Below the pieces are notes generated by a model. That model was not told where the DNA came from, did no database searches, and was given only the letters and a program-made list of their open reading frames with translations. From Sthenelais limicola (taxonomy: Eukaryota; Annelida; Polychaeta; Phyllodocida; Sigalionidae), in assembly GCA_942159475.1 (NCBI GenBank), contig OW804102.1, positions 22,758,684 through 22,822,683 of the forward strand: 64,000 bases of DNA, in the 5' to 3' direction. Position numbers and translations under genes: made by a program. Each line of letters starts with the position of its first letter. Position 1 is the stretch's first letter. Of the stretch, positions 1 to 13,294 are shown in pieces.

Positions 1-1514
1 TTTAAAACAATGGAAAATCAATAGATAATACCCTTTATCCTATAGACAATGACAACTGTATTAGATTAGAAGGGGGTATGTATGATTGGGTATGATGGGT
101 GTAAACACATTCCTCCTATATTGATTCGGCTCGTTTATTTATACTCCTAAATTTTCAAACAAAACTAAGGATATATTGATTAAGGGGAGTATCTAATGAC
201 GTCATATAAAGCTAATGTGGTGTTTATACGTTTTGCATACGTTATTGTTTGATAGGGGGCGTTAAAAATCAATAATTAAAGCATGCGCACTAGTGTGTAG
301 GGAATGGTCAATATGCCTCACTTGTTGATTAGCCTTCATGCTGTAAAGACCTATTCTTAAGCATTAAATCTTCTCTATAATCAATATCTTCTAACACGTG
401 TGATAAGGTGTAAAGGTCATATCTATCTCCACGTGTTTCTTCACACCCATGTTTGCAATAGCGGTCCTCGACCCCCAGCATACTACTAAGGTATGCCATC
501 GAACCACAGGCTCCTTGTAATAAATATACAAGGAATCCACAATTACCATCTTCTCTTCTTCATGTTACAATATCCCCTTGTGGTGTTTTTCAATTCGTCC
601 AGTTTTAGGCTAGAAAAAAATATCCAAGAATTGTAGCAACATCAGGGACTGTTCAAAATCAACTATTGGGTGTGTGGGGTGGGAGAAGGGACAGGTCTTC
701 AAAGGGGACCATCTGTTTTGGCACAGATTCTGAAGGGGGGGTCCAGCATTTCTTCGCAGACTCTGAATGGCAGAAGGAGTGAGGGGGTGGGGAAGAGGAG
801 GGTGAGAAGCAAACATTATGTATCAACTTGTTTCCCGTTTTACGCTTGGGTTTAAACCAAGACATGTCATAAAATGTGTCGGAATCTAACATAAACCTTT
901 CCATATCTCAATTCTCCGTATGATTTTACTAAACGTTTTGAATGAATTATAAGATAAGACATGTCACAAAATATCCAGCATAGCCACCATGTTATGGCAA
1001 CAAATTGCACGCTATCCTCATTAATAAAAATTGTGGCCAGCCTCCTTGATAGTTTACATCATTCAATGAATTTAAGTCCTTTTCAAAGCTTTAACGAAAG
1101 TAATGCTTTAACAAAAGGGGAACTTGAATAAAGGTGAATTAACGTTTGTTTATTTCTGTCATTTTAATTGATATGTTACCGCTCTCCCTGCATTGACAGT
1201 TACGGTGCCAATGATTTTGTGATCTACGCTGTCATTTATGTCCGTATATATAAGTGAACAGGCCTACCATAACGCTAGGGTTTTATATAACCTAGAATAG
1301 AAATGGAAGGAAAATAGTGAGATGGCTCGAGTGGATATTCTTTTGATAGTTTCCAATGTATTCTCCAGTATAGTAAGAAATTTGGTTGGATATTTCAATT
1401 TATTACTGAATCAAAACATGTAATATATTGGGAAGTTTTTCTGTCACAGTAACACAAGGTAGATTTTAATCAATAAATAAGGATTTTCTTTTCGGACGTC
1501 CTGACCCTTCACAG
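1..1514. other. Non-coding, no gene recognised
   Basis: AT-rich sequence without a convincing coding segment. A G-rich/C-rich patch lies at about 660-810 and gives only short overlapping frames. A perfect cAMP-response-type octamer TGACGTCA occurs at 197-204. The last ~30 bases are a pyrimidine-rich stretch ending in CAG that could be a splice acceptor for the next feature. Confidence 0.5.
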
Positions 1515-1745
1515 ATTATATCACCAATACAAGCAAGCTCTGCCATGAAACCTATTAGAGGCAAAACAACTTACATGCGTGACTGCCTGTATAACCAGAA
1601 AAGTGACATAGATATGTATATAACTATAACTGGCGATGATTGTCTCCTAAACAATGCCGAGATCCATGAAATCGATCAGAAAACTTTGCAGGAACGTTCT
1701 CCGTCTACAGTTTTCAACTTGGCCTTTTGCTCCACAGTGAGTCAG
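1515..1745 (+). CDS. Possible internal exon, unknown protein (77 codons)
   Basis: This is a candidate exon, not a recognised gene. It is preceded by a pyrimidine-rich tract ending in CACAG (AG at 1513-1514) and followed by CAG|GTAAGA, a near-ideal donor. Between them are exactly 231 bases, open in the phase-0 frame (77 codons, an internal ATG at 1545). The peptide is of mixed composition, with several Cys and acidic residues, and matches no family I know. It is on the opposite strand to the large host gene in this window, so it would belong to a different gene running in from the left or nested. No partner exon with matching phase was confirmed. A chance open segment between good splice signals is the alternative. 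Confidence 0.4.
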
Positions 1746-2524
1746 GTAAGATCAAAGCTGAGAAATGGGTCAAGCAAGTTTGTTTGCTCGGAATAGTGAC
1801 ATCGATATCATGGGTATCAGTATACTAATAGATACTAATTACACCGATATCATAGATACTGGTCGCCTAGTGGCCACATAACTAGTGTAACAGACCGTTT
1901 ACAGCTACATTCTCAGAATTTAAAGCAGAATTTCTTTTGAAGCCCTGCAACAATATAAAAAAAAGGAGTGAAATCCTCCACAATGTTGGTCAAATTACTT
2001 TCAGATGGGTAGGAAAAGAATGGAACAAAAAGTAGACACTTTAACTGTCTATTTACATTAAGTCTCACGTGAGAAAATCGATCTGTGTCAATTGCAGATA
2101 AGCTATTTGGGTCAGTAGCCAAATATCTTATCTGACATCTGCTATACCCTCACCTGCTCCAATCCTACAATGACACAATTAAAGTTATATTCTCAGCTAA
2201 TCGTTATCAAAAACTATTATTTTCCCACCATTTCCCCATTGACTAGTGAACCATACTTAAGGATTGTATCACGTTATATATATATCTGCTTCTATATACC
2301 TGTCCTCATAACGTCTCCGCCTTCGCCAAAATTCCAGCATTTATTTCCCTGCACTTTTTATCACACATGCCTTATGGCTCTGTGAACGTATAGGCTGGAA
2401 GTCCCAGAGTATGTCACATAAAGTATTGATTGTGTTCTCTTGGTATGTATGAGCCCTCGGGAACTTGTATATGTCTGTCAGTGTGTATGGATGTACATGT
2501 ATACATACATGTATATATATAATA
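1746..2524. other. Non-coding, nothing recognised
   Basis: AT-rich sequence with TATATATA and ATGTATAC runs near 2275-2520. Open frames here are short and without codon structure or good splice sites. Confidence 0.5.
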
Positions 2525-2715
2525 TATAATCTAAACGTATTTATTTTCGCGCAGATAAATTTTCACGCACTAAAGTAGGCCTACTTTGACACCTTTTCGC
2601 GCGGATTTAAATTCGCGCAGCAAGGAAGTCTCACACCTTGTTTATGCAATAATTATATCTTTCGCGCAGGATTTATTTTAGTGCGCGAAAATAAATACCG
2701 CGCGTACATTAATGC
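2525..2715. repeat. Miniature inverted-repeat element with GCGCGAAAAT ends
   Basis: A ~190-bp unit begins with TAAACGTATTTATTTTCGCG and ends with the approximate inverse (GCGCGAAAATAAATACCGCG, then GCGTTTA). Further CGCGCA/TGCGCG motifs lie inside. The inverted ends and compact size fit a non-autonomous DNA element. No coding capacity. It directly abuts the family-A element that follows. Confidence 0.5.
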
Positions 2716-2724
2716 GTTTACAGT

Positions 2725-2966
2725 ATATGGGTCAGATTTTCAGAAAATGTACAATTCGTTTTCACCAATCCTCTCAAATAACCCACATTTAAGACAGAAA
2801 TGAGCTTCAAAATGATGTTTAACATAACAGAACTGAAACTTTAAATCAATGCGATACCAAATATACTCAGATATACCCAAAATGTATAATTTTTTAGCCC
2901 AATTTAGCAGAAATTACTAAATATGTAGAACTGCCAATTGTACATTTTCTGAAAATTTGACCCATA
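2725..2966. mobile_element. Family-A miniature TIR element, full copy 1
   Basis: A ~240-bp element bounded by inverted repeats of about 28 bases, reading TATGGGTCAGATTTTCAGAA at the left and its complement at the right. A TA dinucleotide flanks each side. The interior is AT-rich and non-coding. The same element recurs at least seven more times in this window in both orientations, which identifies it as a dispersed miniature transposon rather than a local inverted repeat. Confidence 0.75.
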
Positions 2967-4097
2967 TGAGCAGTTCTAACAAGGCCTCCTGTTGATGACT
3001 CACTGTACAGTCGAACCTCTCTATTGAGACCACCCTGGGGACTGAACGACCGTCTCCCATATATATACTAGAGTTAGACTTACGCTAATTAGGGGCAAAG
3101 GGACGGATACTTTGTACATAAGTAGGCCTAAACAATAATTGACAAATTCTCAGCGAGATCGAACATTGACAGCGGGATTGACAGTTCGGGTGAAGGTATT
3201 ACAAAAAGGTGTTAATACCTTTTGGGGGTTATATCTCCCTTATTTCTCAAAACTACACATTTTGGAGTAGGAAATCGTTCTCATTCCGAATTTCTACTTG
3301 CCTTCTGAGCGTTCTCCATTCCATTTCTATACCGATATGCTCAGCCAACCGATATTGGCTGCATAATTTCATAGAACACCTGTTACGACGTAATATTTGA
3401 TATCATACCGTACGTCGTAATGTCAGCGTTAGTGCGACTAATATCCAGCTCCATTTCTTATTATATTTGGAGTGAGAATGCACTGCAGAATGAAACCAGG
3501 ACAACCTGAAGGAAAACGTCAGTGCAATCAGTCCTATGCGAAATCCACAACTTGTAGGCATTCTAAGTGTATAGGGAATACAAACCTGCCATCTATAAAT
3601 AAAATAGCAGTATCTCAATAAAAATAGTATTGATCTCACTTCTGTCTGCCACTGCTGGACTAACAAATGTTTGTGCTCCCGTACGAACGTGTTATAATTA
3701 TGCATGCGATACAAACATGCATGTCTTGGGGAGTGCTCAAAATAAAGAATATTGAGAAAGGTAAGTTTGATAATGGTTAAACCTCAAGTTTGATAACAGA
3801 GCGCCCAAGAATGGGTATTATATATTATGTATTTGGTGTACTGCTCAGGATACACTAAGATTATTGTCATTTTGAGTTATTTTAACTGATAGGTGATAAT
3901 TGACATTTATAGTATTATCCTCTGATGATGGAGGAAGAATAAGACTATGTTAAATGTTGTATTAAAAGATATAAAATAATATGAACTACCAAGTATTAGC
4001 TCATTCTTTAGCTAGAAGTATCTATTAAATGCTAAGTACTATGCATGTAATGGGGAAAAAGTGAAATTGGATGTGATAATGAATACCCTATCTCGCT
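2967..4097. other. Non-coding, nothing recognised
   Basis: AT-rich sequence. A short stretch near 3006-3050 (cgaacctctctattgagacc) looks like a degraded transposon end, not pursued. A 103-codon minus-strand frame at 3403-3714 has no recognisable domain and is judged fortuitous. Confidence 0.45.
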
Positions 4098-4330
4098 TTC
4101 ATTCGCCTTCACCAATCCTCTCAAATATTATAACCCACATTTAAGACAAAAATTAGCTTCAAAATGCAGTTTAACATAACAGAACTGGTATTTTAAATCA
4201 ATGAGATACCAAAATAATATACTCAGATATGCCCGGTATTCATCATTTTTCAGCCTAAGATAATTTAGGAGAATTTCCTGAATGTCTAGAGCTGCCGATT
4301 GTACATTTTCTGAAAATGTGACCCATATGT
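4098..4330. mobile_element. Family-A miniature TIR element, copy 2 (left end lost)
   Basis: The interior and right inverted repeat match the full copy at 2725-2966 (interior beginning CGCCTTCACCAATCCTCTCA, right end TGTACATTTTCTGAAAATGT followed by GACCCATA). The left inverted repeat is missing. Confidence 0.65.
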
Positions 4331-5257
4331 ATATCTTTGGCAAATAAACAATTCTTCAATTCAATTTAATAAACAATAATATACAATTACCTGCAGCGCG
4401 CTACGGTTTGATTACTACTCTTTGTAACATAGGGACACGAGCCACAAACAGTTGATATGTATGGCCTCAATCGTATCAAGCAGAACCTATGTCTCAAGTT
4501 AGAAAGCGAGAACCAGTCCAATAGGTTGATTACACTTGGCGATCGTCCTGAAGATGATTCCTTAGATAACCTTTGTGAATGTAACTGTCGTTGGTGTATG
4601 TATTTAGTTGGTTGTGACTTAGCTACCACAGATGCCATGTTGGTATAGCGATTACGATGGTGGTAGGCGTACCCCTAAACACTTAAGTCCATGCGTACTG
4701 TAGGTAAGATTCTAAATGGGATGGAAGTTGAGTGAAGAGGCTTGACTCATCTTGCCAGGACTCCATACTATCGCGGGTCTCAATTGCTAAAAAACGGCGG
4801 TGATTTTACGACATTGACCATGCTCATATTTATTGATTTTTTTGTTACTTCTTTGGCTAGTTATGTTCAGTAGTTATAAGGAACCGCTTCTAAAGATTGA
4901 ACATATTAGTATTTGGGTTTTTTTCTTGTTTGTTATTGTTTTACGACAACGTAACTTCCAGTTTGTTTACATGAGATTAGAAGCTATTCCACTGAGCGTT
5001 TTCATAAAAAAACGGTCATTTCTTTTATAGGAAAAAAGTTTAACTATTGGGTAAAGACTGCTGACATACAGGGCCAAAAGTACACTAGAAAATGTTAAGC
5101 TGACATGCAAGTTTTGGACGGTAATGCCTTCCTGTCAATCCAGGCGGAGATGATCTGTCAGATATAGGTATTGTATGCAACGGGTCGTATTTGAGGTCGA
5201 GAGAACCCCAGCGCCTATTCTAGCTATGAACTGGATATGGTTGGTTGGAGAGAGGTG
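4331..5257. other. Non-coding; weak plus-strand open segment
   Basis: A plus-strand frame open from about 4433 to 4648 reads through a possible donor TTG|GTATGT near 4590 and has a possible acceptor AG at 4440-4441, which would make a phase-0 start. The acceptor lacks a good pyrimidine tract and the peptide is unrecognised, so I do not call it an exon. The remainder is AT-rich with nothing recognisable. Confidence 0.3.
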
Positions 5258-5337
5258 ACACATAGAGAGAGGTGTCTGTGATGAGTGAGTGAGTGAGATT
5301 GGTTGCTTTACGCCCTTATCAACACATTTAATATGGT
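5258..5337 (-). repeat. SINE-like tail fragment (minus orientation)
   Basis: GAGTGAGTGAGATTGGTTG, then a stretch containing TTTACGCCCTTATC and ACACATTTAA, is the near-exact inverse of sequence at about 39631-39690. Two diverged copies in opposite orientation imply a dispersed retroposon tail. A family-A element follows it directly. Confidence 0.4.
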
Positions 5338-5582
5338 TATGGGTCAGATTTTCAGAAAATGTACAATTCGCCTTCACCAATCCTCTCAAATAACCCACAT
5401 TTTAGACAGAACTGAGCTTCAAAATTCAGTTTAACATAACAGAACAGATACTTTAAATCAATGCGATACCAAATATACTCAGATATACTCGGTATATATC
5501 CTTCATTTTTCAGTCTAATTTAGGAGAATTTCGTAAATGTGTACAGCTGCCAATTGTACATTTTCTGAAAATCTGACCCAAT
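5338..5582. mobile_element. Family-A miniature TIR element, full copy 3
   Basis: Both inverted repeats are present (left TATGGGTCAGATTTTCAGAA, right complement ending CTGACCCA). The interior is closely similar to copies 1 and 2 in the same orientation. Length ~245 bp. Confidence 0.75.
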
Positions 5583-6863
5583 TATATCAAGGGCTGTGAT
5601 GATACATGTGTGTGAATGAATACGGCAGAGTAGTTTTAGAACCTCTGTACCATGTTAACAGAATAGTAACAATGGACAGTGCCGATCGTGGCCAAGTGAC
5701 CTATTTCCAAAGGTATGCTAAGGTCCCTGTGGACAGTTTGGTGGAGGTGCGTGGGAGTGGGAAGAGAGATTGATTTGACCTGAAACTGGGATTGATTTAT
5801 TCAATATTGGGATTGAGTTGGTTGAAGCAGCGTGAAAATTGGTGTAAAGCTATTGACTAATTTTCTAAGTGACTGAAACCAACGAGTTGTATTTGAGAAC
5901 GTTTTATTATTCATATATATATAGGTATATTTCCTGGATTTCTCCCTATTTTCGGCATTAACCTGAACATTAAACTTTCGGTTATCGTGTACAATAATAT
6001 GTCATATATACAATGTTTGTCCAATTTGTATATGGTTGATATTTTATTCTTTATATAGTCGGATGGTAATTTCTATATTCACATTTCATCACATATACAT
6101 AATATATTCATGATAACATAATATTTAGACATTTACAAAGTCTAATAATAATAATTTGATAAGTGCATAAATAAAGAAGAAGTAAATAATTGTTCCGGCC
6201 AGGAAAAGGATATCCTAAATCTTTTTTGCATAGTGAAATTTATTAAAATTTTATTAGCACTCATTAGTAATTAAATGCACAATAGAGACTCACTCAACGG
6301 AAGACCTATCTAAACAATTGCTTATTTAGAATGTTGGACCACCTTATTGTAAAAAGATCTACTGCAATAAAGAAATCTTGAATTAAATTGAAGAGACAGC
6401 CCCAGGCAGAATAGCATGGTTCACCATGTGAGCACTTGTTTTGACAAAAAGTTGTCTTGCTGTAGAAAAAAGTTAGATAAAAAAGATATATATTATGTAC
6501 AAACAATAATTACTTTTGTTTTGTCCTTGATGTAGACAGGTTATATTATATTATAGTGTCAACTTATTTATTTCTCCACACATAATTGGAGAAGTAATAA
6601 TGAGTAGGGATTGGACGGGGACAATATTAAGGTCATAATTATTACCTTAAATTGGTTATTATATTGTATATCTTGTGTTTTCATTGGAAAGTGTCGAACT
6701 TATAGACACAGCACGAGGTGAAGTTTTTTGAGCAAATCCACCATTTGGTCGTCATTTGTACATAATGTCCAATGCTGAATAAAATATCTAAATAAAAACA
6801 TATTAAGGTGAGTCAGGACCTTTTTGGAATTCAATACAATCAATGAATAATTGGTGATGGAAA
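5583..6863. other. Non-coding; scraps of dispersed repeats
   Basis: AT-rich. At 6340-6400 a stretch resembling a retroposon 3' tail (CAATAAAGAAATCTTGAATT) occurs. At about 6727-6757 there is a solitary copy of the end of the 911-bp TIR element described at 44455-45365 (GAGCAAATCCACCATTTGGT). No gene seen. Confidence 0.45.
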
Positions 6864-7278
6864 TATGTGATGTGTTTCAGGAAAATGAGTCATAAGTCGC
6901 AAAATTGATATTTTTCAAAATGTTTTTTGTACAAGATCACATTATTGGAATGTTCTAATTCTTGGAGGGTTTATTACTCATAGTTATATCAACCTATGTA
7001 TCAAGTCTCAAGACAATCCATATAATATATCCCTTCGTTTTAAAGGTCTTCATATTGACTACATTTAGTTACTTTACTGTTTATTCACTCCAATAAATAT
7101 TAAAAACTTTTTTTTTCAAAAACTAGAATATCAAACTTAAAATCTAGAAATACTTATGAGATTATTAGACTGTTTACTATCATTGGAATCAGCTTGATCT
7201 CATCTTTTCAAATATAATGGTATCTCAAAATGTATTTGTTGCGACTTATGACTCATTTTCCCGGAACACATCACATAT
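6864..7278. mobile_element. Family-B miniature TIR element, full copy
   Basis: A ~415-bp element with ~40-base inverted ends: left ATGTGATGTGTTTCAGGAAA continuing to ATGAGTCATAAGTCGCAAAA, right the near-complement TTGCGACTTATGACTCATTT then ACACATCACATAT. The non-coding interior is AT-rich. Other copies lie at 7451-7848 and 37806-38467, with partial copies near 33980, 38850, 41865 and 42733. Confidence 0.75.
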
Positions 7279-7450
7279 GATTAGTTAACACATTTATTAT
7301 ATGCCTTTATTAATAATCTTTAATAAAAGGTACTTGCAGTGGCTCAGGTGGTGGCTTTGTGTATACCATTCAGTTGAATATGCGTCGTATCCCACTCTAC
7401 AATACATTGTTTCTACTCCAATGCGTACGTCATAATGTGATCCGTTTTAT

Positions 7451-7848
7451 AGAAAATGAGTCATAAGTCGCAAAATATGGATGTTGAGATATCACCGTAT
7501 TTGAAAAGAGAATATCAAGGCGATTCCAATGAAGGTAAACACTAGGACACCTAATAAGTATTTTTATATTTTAAGATTGATATTTTTGATTTTGAAAAAT
7601 AAGTTTGCAATGTTTCTGGATGGGTAATTCCAGTAAAGTAACTAAATATACTCCATACAAAGGCCTTCAAAACGCAAGGATATATTCAATACAATGTCCT
7701 GAAATTTGTTACATGGGTTTATATGACTACAATTGCCAAACCCTGTAAGAATCAGACCATTTCAATGAAGTGATCCTGCGAAAAAAACACTATGAAAAAT
7801 ATCAATTTTGCGACTTGTGACTCATTTTCCTGAAACACATCACATATG
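7451..7848. mobile_element. Family-B miniature TIR element, inverted copy
   Basis: Starts at AAAATGAGTCATAAGTCGCA and ends with GCGACTTGTGACTCATTTTC then ACACATCACATATG. Its interior is the diverged reverse complement of the copy at 6864-7278, only ~170 bp away. The outermost bases of the left repeat are lost. Confidence 0.7.
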
Positions 7849-10349
7849 TAATATTACCATGAAGGCTAGGAGCACGCCCCCTAACTGACAATCTTCCTAA
7901 TGTTTGTAGTAATAATTATTGTGTAAACAGTACAGATCCCTAGTGATTAATAAAAGTAACTTTGTCATCAAAGGATTAAGGAAAATCATGAAGGTTGTTA
8001 AGATGGATCTTTATATTAAAATGCAGTATCCATGTACTCTACTCCATAATAAACATTACACGGACATCATTTTGTTTTGTCAGAGCTGAAAAATATTGCC
8101 ATTTTTAGTATTATCCACTTAAAGCTGCATGTCCAGTGAATATCTGTAAAAAAAAATAAAGACTTTCTCATTTCAGCTCTGTTTCCCCGCTCCCTGCATA
8201 TCAATCTAATCAGTAATACATTAACCAGTATACATAGGTTAATGAGCTCAAGTTCATATCTGTTAACTAGTAAAAACCAGAGCTACAAAAGCAATCCAGT
8301 ATTATAATATCCTAACAGCAGTAACCTGTACTGGTGTACTGATTACAGTATGTTAACCCACTATTATCAACTGTAGTTTAATACATGGCACAAATCTGGG
8401 AATTGTCAATAATTGTATACACTAATTTTGTCCCACGGGACCCTAAGTCGATCTAGAAATCCTATGTTTAGAAGGACTAGCTGGAAGAGCTACTCGCGTG
8501 CGCGTCTAGAGGACCAAGCCCTTTTCATGATGTAACTGTTGATTTATATGAATAAAAATTCTTATATATATAATCTAATAGTTATTTGATCAAAATCTAA
8601 GTTGATTTTTATCCGGTTTTGCAACAGGGCTACATAAAAGTCCACAAGATGTTCTAACTAAACAATAAAGTAAACCATGTACATAGGGAGGACCTCGCCA
8701 TTCCTCTCCTCCTATAAAATACCAGCTCAACGTATTACGGAAACCCAGCCAAATCCTTTCCTTTTAAATTCTTGTATAGATATATTCAACAGAAGAATAT
8801 TGAATAAATTCGGTCGTATAAGTAGTTTTAGTATATTTAGTAATATAAGACTTGTGTTGCCGTTATAGCTGAGGATGCGGTTTTAAATTTAGAGGATCGC
8901 CGCTCAGCCTGTATTCTTCTCAAAAGTTTCAATACTGACTGGAGCATATATCCTCCTTACATCATCACTTTACTTAATTCAATATGGTGAATATAATTGC
9001 AGGGGAATATTGTTTACATTATGATGTTTCACTATTTATAAATTATAGCTCTGACATGTATGCAACTAATCATCAGAGATCATAATTAATACTACATCAT
9101 AAGGTTTCATTATTAACGTCTTTATGTCAGTTGGTTTTGGATAAAGTATATTTACAACTTTGATTTTGCTGAGGTCACAACAAGGTGACAATGAGTGCAA
9201 AGCGGCTAATGCTTTGTGTATACCACACAAACACGTTACGGTCATCTTCCCTAAAATAATAAAAGCCATTGGAATAGCTAATTCCACACTTTTTACTTTC
9301 ACATAGCTCTAAGTTAAAGTTATCACATTATCCCTTGGTGTTCTATACCTTGACAAACACATAAATTCCCGGGTGTATATAAGGTATGGTATTAACATTA
9401 ATTAGTAATCTCCCATGATACACATGTGGGTGACCTGCCCCTATGTCTGATAACATGTCCAAATTATATATGCCCAAATATGGAAACTACAGTATACAAT
9501 ATATAGATCTATAAGGTGATTCGTTAAATGTTCAAGATATGGAACTTTATTTTGATTATGAGTTAAGGACCTAGGTGGCGTGAGAGTTCTCTGATTAGAT
9601 ATGTCTGCTGCTACTAGGTGGCGTCCTGAACACTGCAAGCGGTTTCTTATATTTATATACAAGTTTATATCTGCGATAGAGAGTGATTTCAAGAAGAAAT
9701 GGTAATGTATTATTCCCCACATAACATGTTATGGAATTTCTAAAATAAAACAGTTGCTTTGTGTCACTCAGAGGGTGCGAATAATGTAAACATCTTGAAC
9801 GCAGTATAGAATTTGATTTTGATTTATTTTATTACCCCAAGCATTACATTCCAACAATGTTATGATCAGCTCGCGCTTTAGACATAATATATTTTATCTT
9901 ACATAAACATTAGTATTTACCAAATAATGTATTCTATACTTTCTACTTAGCCTTTACCTCCCGCTATCGTTTATATCCTTAAAAATGATGATAATAATTA
10001 ACAGTACCAAAGCAATACAAGTTTCTTACATGAAATAAGATTTTGCTTAGAAGATGAATGCTAACGTTAAATTTGCTTTCATAGTCAATTTCAATTTTTA
10101 GAAATATTATGTCCCCTCTTTGGTAATTTTGTTCAAATGACTTTTAGAAGAGCTTGAAAAGAACGGAACAAAAATTAAAGAATATTTACTTTTTTACCGA
10201 CAGTAGCTGAGTAAAGTCAGCATAGTCATATAACATTGTTGTCACGCCAGTTATTGAGATAGGAATAATGAAGTGAAAGCAGTGTAATGAATTGCATTCT
10301 TTTGGGTTTGGATCATTGACCTCCAGCTTGGCTAGGTATGCCACATCTG
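7849..10349. other. Non-coding, nothing recognised
   Basis: AT-rich sequence with scattered short frames, none with a domain or paired splice sites. A minus-orientation retroposon-tail-like stretch (TTTTGATTTATTTTATTACC) occurs near 9815. Confidence 0.45.
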
Positions 10350-10720
10350 AGTCAGGCTGGTAGGGAGGGACGCGTTATCACTTGTTGACCACACCACCTG
10401 TCCGATCTAATTATTGTTCCCTGCGCTAATTTAATCAGTGAGTAGGGGGAGGGGACAGAGAAGGGGGGACCGCAAGCTTGGGTTTTGGGTAAGGGATGGG
10501 AGGGGGGAAGGCAAGGGTCATCTATCATGTGGACAGTGCATGGCCTCAGCATGATGGGGAGCTGGGGTCAGTCTACCTGGAAGAGGAGGATTCTCCCTTA
10601 GCCAATTAGAATGGGACAGCGCAGGGGGGAATATTTCTGGGAACTTTTGTTAGTAAATAATTAAGTACAATGCTCGAGTATAAATAAAGCTAGATGTCAA
10701 GCCACTGACACTCCTTTCCT
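10350..10720 (+). promoter_or_regulatory. Possible RNA polymerase II promoter
   Basis: A G-rich patch (10440-10570) stands out from the AT-rich surroundings. It is followed by a CCAAT box at 10602-10606 and a TATA box TATAAATA at 10679-10686, a spacing of ~73 bases, ending in pyrimidine-rich sequence where initiation would be expected near 10710. No coding exon was recognised downstream, so this could be a chance cluster or the promoter of a non-coding or 5'-untranslated exon. Confidence 0.25.
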
Positions 10721-13294
10721 GGGCCTGAGCTGACAACTACAACTGATCTCTTACTTCATTCTTCCGACTACTAGAACACCAAATCTCTGGGCAAATTGCC
10801 TTTAATTAGTTTCTCACAGCAGCATTGGCAAATTAAAGTTCATTTAATTTGTAGATTTATATAAAATAATTATTGAATGAAATAATCTATATAAATAAGT
10901 AGATTTTGGTGATAAGAATTGGGTAATAGAGATGAATTGTAAAATAAATTGAGATATGATAAATTTGATTTGATGATAATGAATAATAAGTGATGAGGAA
11001 TGAAGAGTTAATTGTAATAGGTGAGGGTGGGTGGGTTAAATGTTTTCAGTAAGGTTGCTAGATGTGAAGTGAGGAGAGTGGGTCTTGGGAATGGTTAGTG
11101 CATGAGTGGGTTGTAGGTGGAGTGGTGGTAGGTGAGTGGTGATTGCTGCAACAATGCTTGTGCATCGCATATAGCGATGCAAAACATGTATTACCCAGCC
11201 CAACTAATCTGTTAACCTGTGGACAGGACTTCAGAGGATCCCAATTGTCCATTATGCGGAAAGCCAACCAATCTGGACCATGTATTCTGGTCATGTTCTG
11301 TAGTCTAGAAAGAAGCCAGATCCACCTGATGCCACCCTCGCTGACACCCTGGAACTGCTAAGGAAGAGAGAAAGGAAATGTGTCACAGAATAAACATTTT
11401 CAAATCAAATTAAAATTTGTCATTTTTACAGGGACTGCCTGGAATACCTAATTTTCATAGAAGGTTTGTCCTTTATCTGCATTGAAACTTTTGTACATGT
11501 CATTGCAGAGATAAAAGTGTTCATCATTAATTTCATGTCAGAAGAGCAACCTCGGTCCAGTGCAGTGGTTATACTGAGTGCCTCCTGCATCATATCTTAC
11601 CATCTCTATTCTATATTTAAATTGGCAAGATGAGATTGATGAGAATTTAATGTTTGCTAAAATTAGGTATTCTATGTTTGATGTGGGATATCCTATATGA
11701 ATGTTAAGAATAGTAATGATAAGAATACCAAAGTCAAAACCATATGGTAGAACCGTATGAGGGGGTAGTATCAATGATATTTCCGCATCTAGTAGGCACA
11801 AGAAAAAATTGTGTTTGACAGACAAGCAAGACAAGTCAGTGTGTTAAGAAAACAAATTTTTCAAGCGCCTATGTGAAAATATCGTTGATACCACCCCGAA
11901 TTGCAGTTCTACTTTAACTACAAGTCTGCTATAAGGAATTATATTCAAATATTTTCACTGTCGACACACAATGGGGGTCTGCACGACCCGAGCAATGAAG
12001 GAGGAGTGGCAGTTATTGTAACACAAGGCAAAAGTATAGCACAGGCAGAGGGAGTTCAATAGTGAGAACATAACTCTAGTACAAGGTCTTGACACTAGCA
12101 GCGCTGTATATTTCGAAGGACAGCTCATACACATTGGTTTGCTGCGCGTAAGAATGCATGGCCACGATTACACTCCCACCCATACAAAAGGCGGGTGATA
12201 CATATTACAGTGTGTAGTCACACAGAAGGTTATTGAAATGTCCTTTTTCATACAATGATGATGTACATGCACAAAATGTATATAAAACTATTACAATACA
12301 TTACAAAAAAAAAAGAAGAAAACCTTCAACTTATAACAAAACTTCAATACATTTGAAAATATAAGACACATACTAATCCTTTTATTCCATTATAACTAAT
12401 TTATTCTCTTCTTTATGTGCATCTCATTTCTGATATCCTAGATACTAGGAGAAAACATGACAAAATGGGAAACTATAATCTTCTGAATCATTTTCAGCAT
12501 CAAGTTTCAAGGATAATAGTTAAATAGAACCAACGTGTATGTAATGATAGAAAGTACTAGAACATACAACATACAAATATATAAAAAGTCTCTCCATAGC
12601 CTATATAACAAGAAATTTATGGGCAAAGGTAATTGGTTGTAAAACAAATCCACACAAAGAATAAGGAATTGTATTTATTGTCTAGGCCCTATTATCCTAA
12701 CCTGATTGATTGCAAGTCATAGATTTAACTTTACAATGGGAAAAAAATATATATTTTTGAAAATATAATGATTTTCAGCAGCTATGGATGAAAAGATATT
12801 GTCGGAGTGATTTGACCTACTTTATAACATAGCCTGTACAAAAAGTGATAGATTTATATTGATGGTATTATAAATAAGACTAGACTATAGGTAATTGCAC
12901 TAAATAAGTGGAATGGGCAAAATACAATTACCCTTTAATCCCGATTTTGTAAGTTACATATGGTATAGTTACAAGTTATAGAGTTATAGAGCCCAACATC
13001 ACATTTAATTTGTTTTCTTAATAGAAATTACTGATATGTTAAACCATGACAACCAACTAAACTTACCTATGCTCCAATCTTTGGTATTTGTCATCACTCT
13101 AGCCATAGTTTGGGCTATATTTGGTATTTCACTGATAGTATACCAATTGAGTTGACATTGGTTTAATTTGCTTTCACTTCTTCCTAGACCCAGAAGTATG
13201 AGAATTCAACAGTTACAATACATCATGTCATCGATGGAATTTTAATATCAAACTTATAAAATGATCATCTATCATTCTGATTCTAGACATAAAC
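10721..13294. other. Non-coding, nothing recognised
   Basis: AT-rich. A 98-codon minus-strand frame at 11538-11834 has no domain. Sequence near 11385-11420 (AATAAACATTTTCAAATCAA) resembles a retroposon tail. No gene supported. Confidence 0.45.

Noticed and set aside
3403..3714. 103-codon minus-strand frame
   Set aside because: No domain, no paired splice sites, ordinary AT-rich context.
4433..4648. Plus-strand segment with several Cys near its end
   Set aside because: The acceptor is weak and interrupted by an in-frame TAG just upstream. The peptide is unrecognised. Not enough to call an exon.
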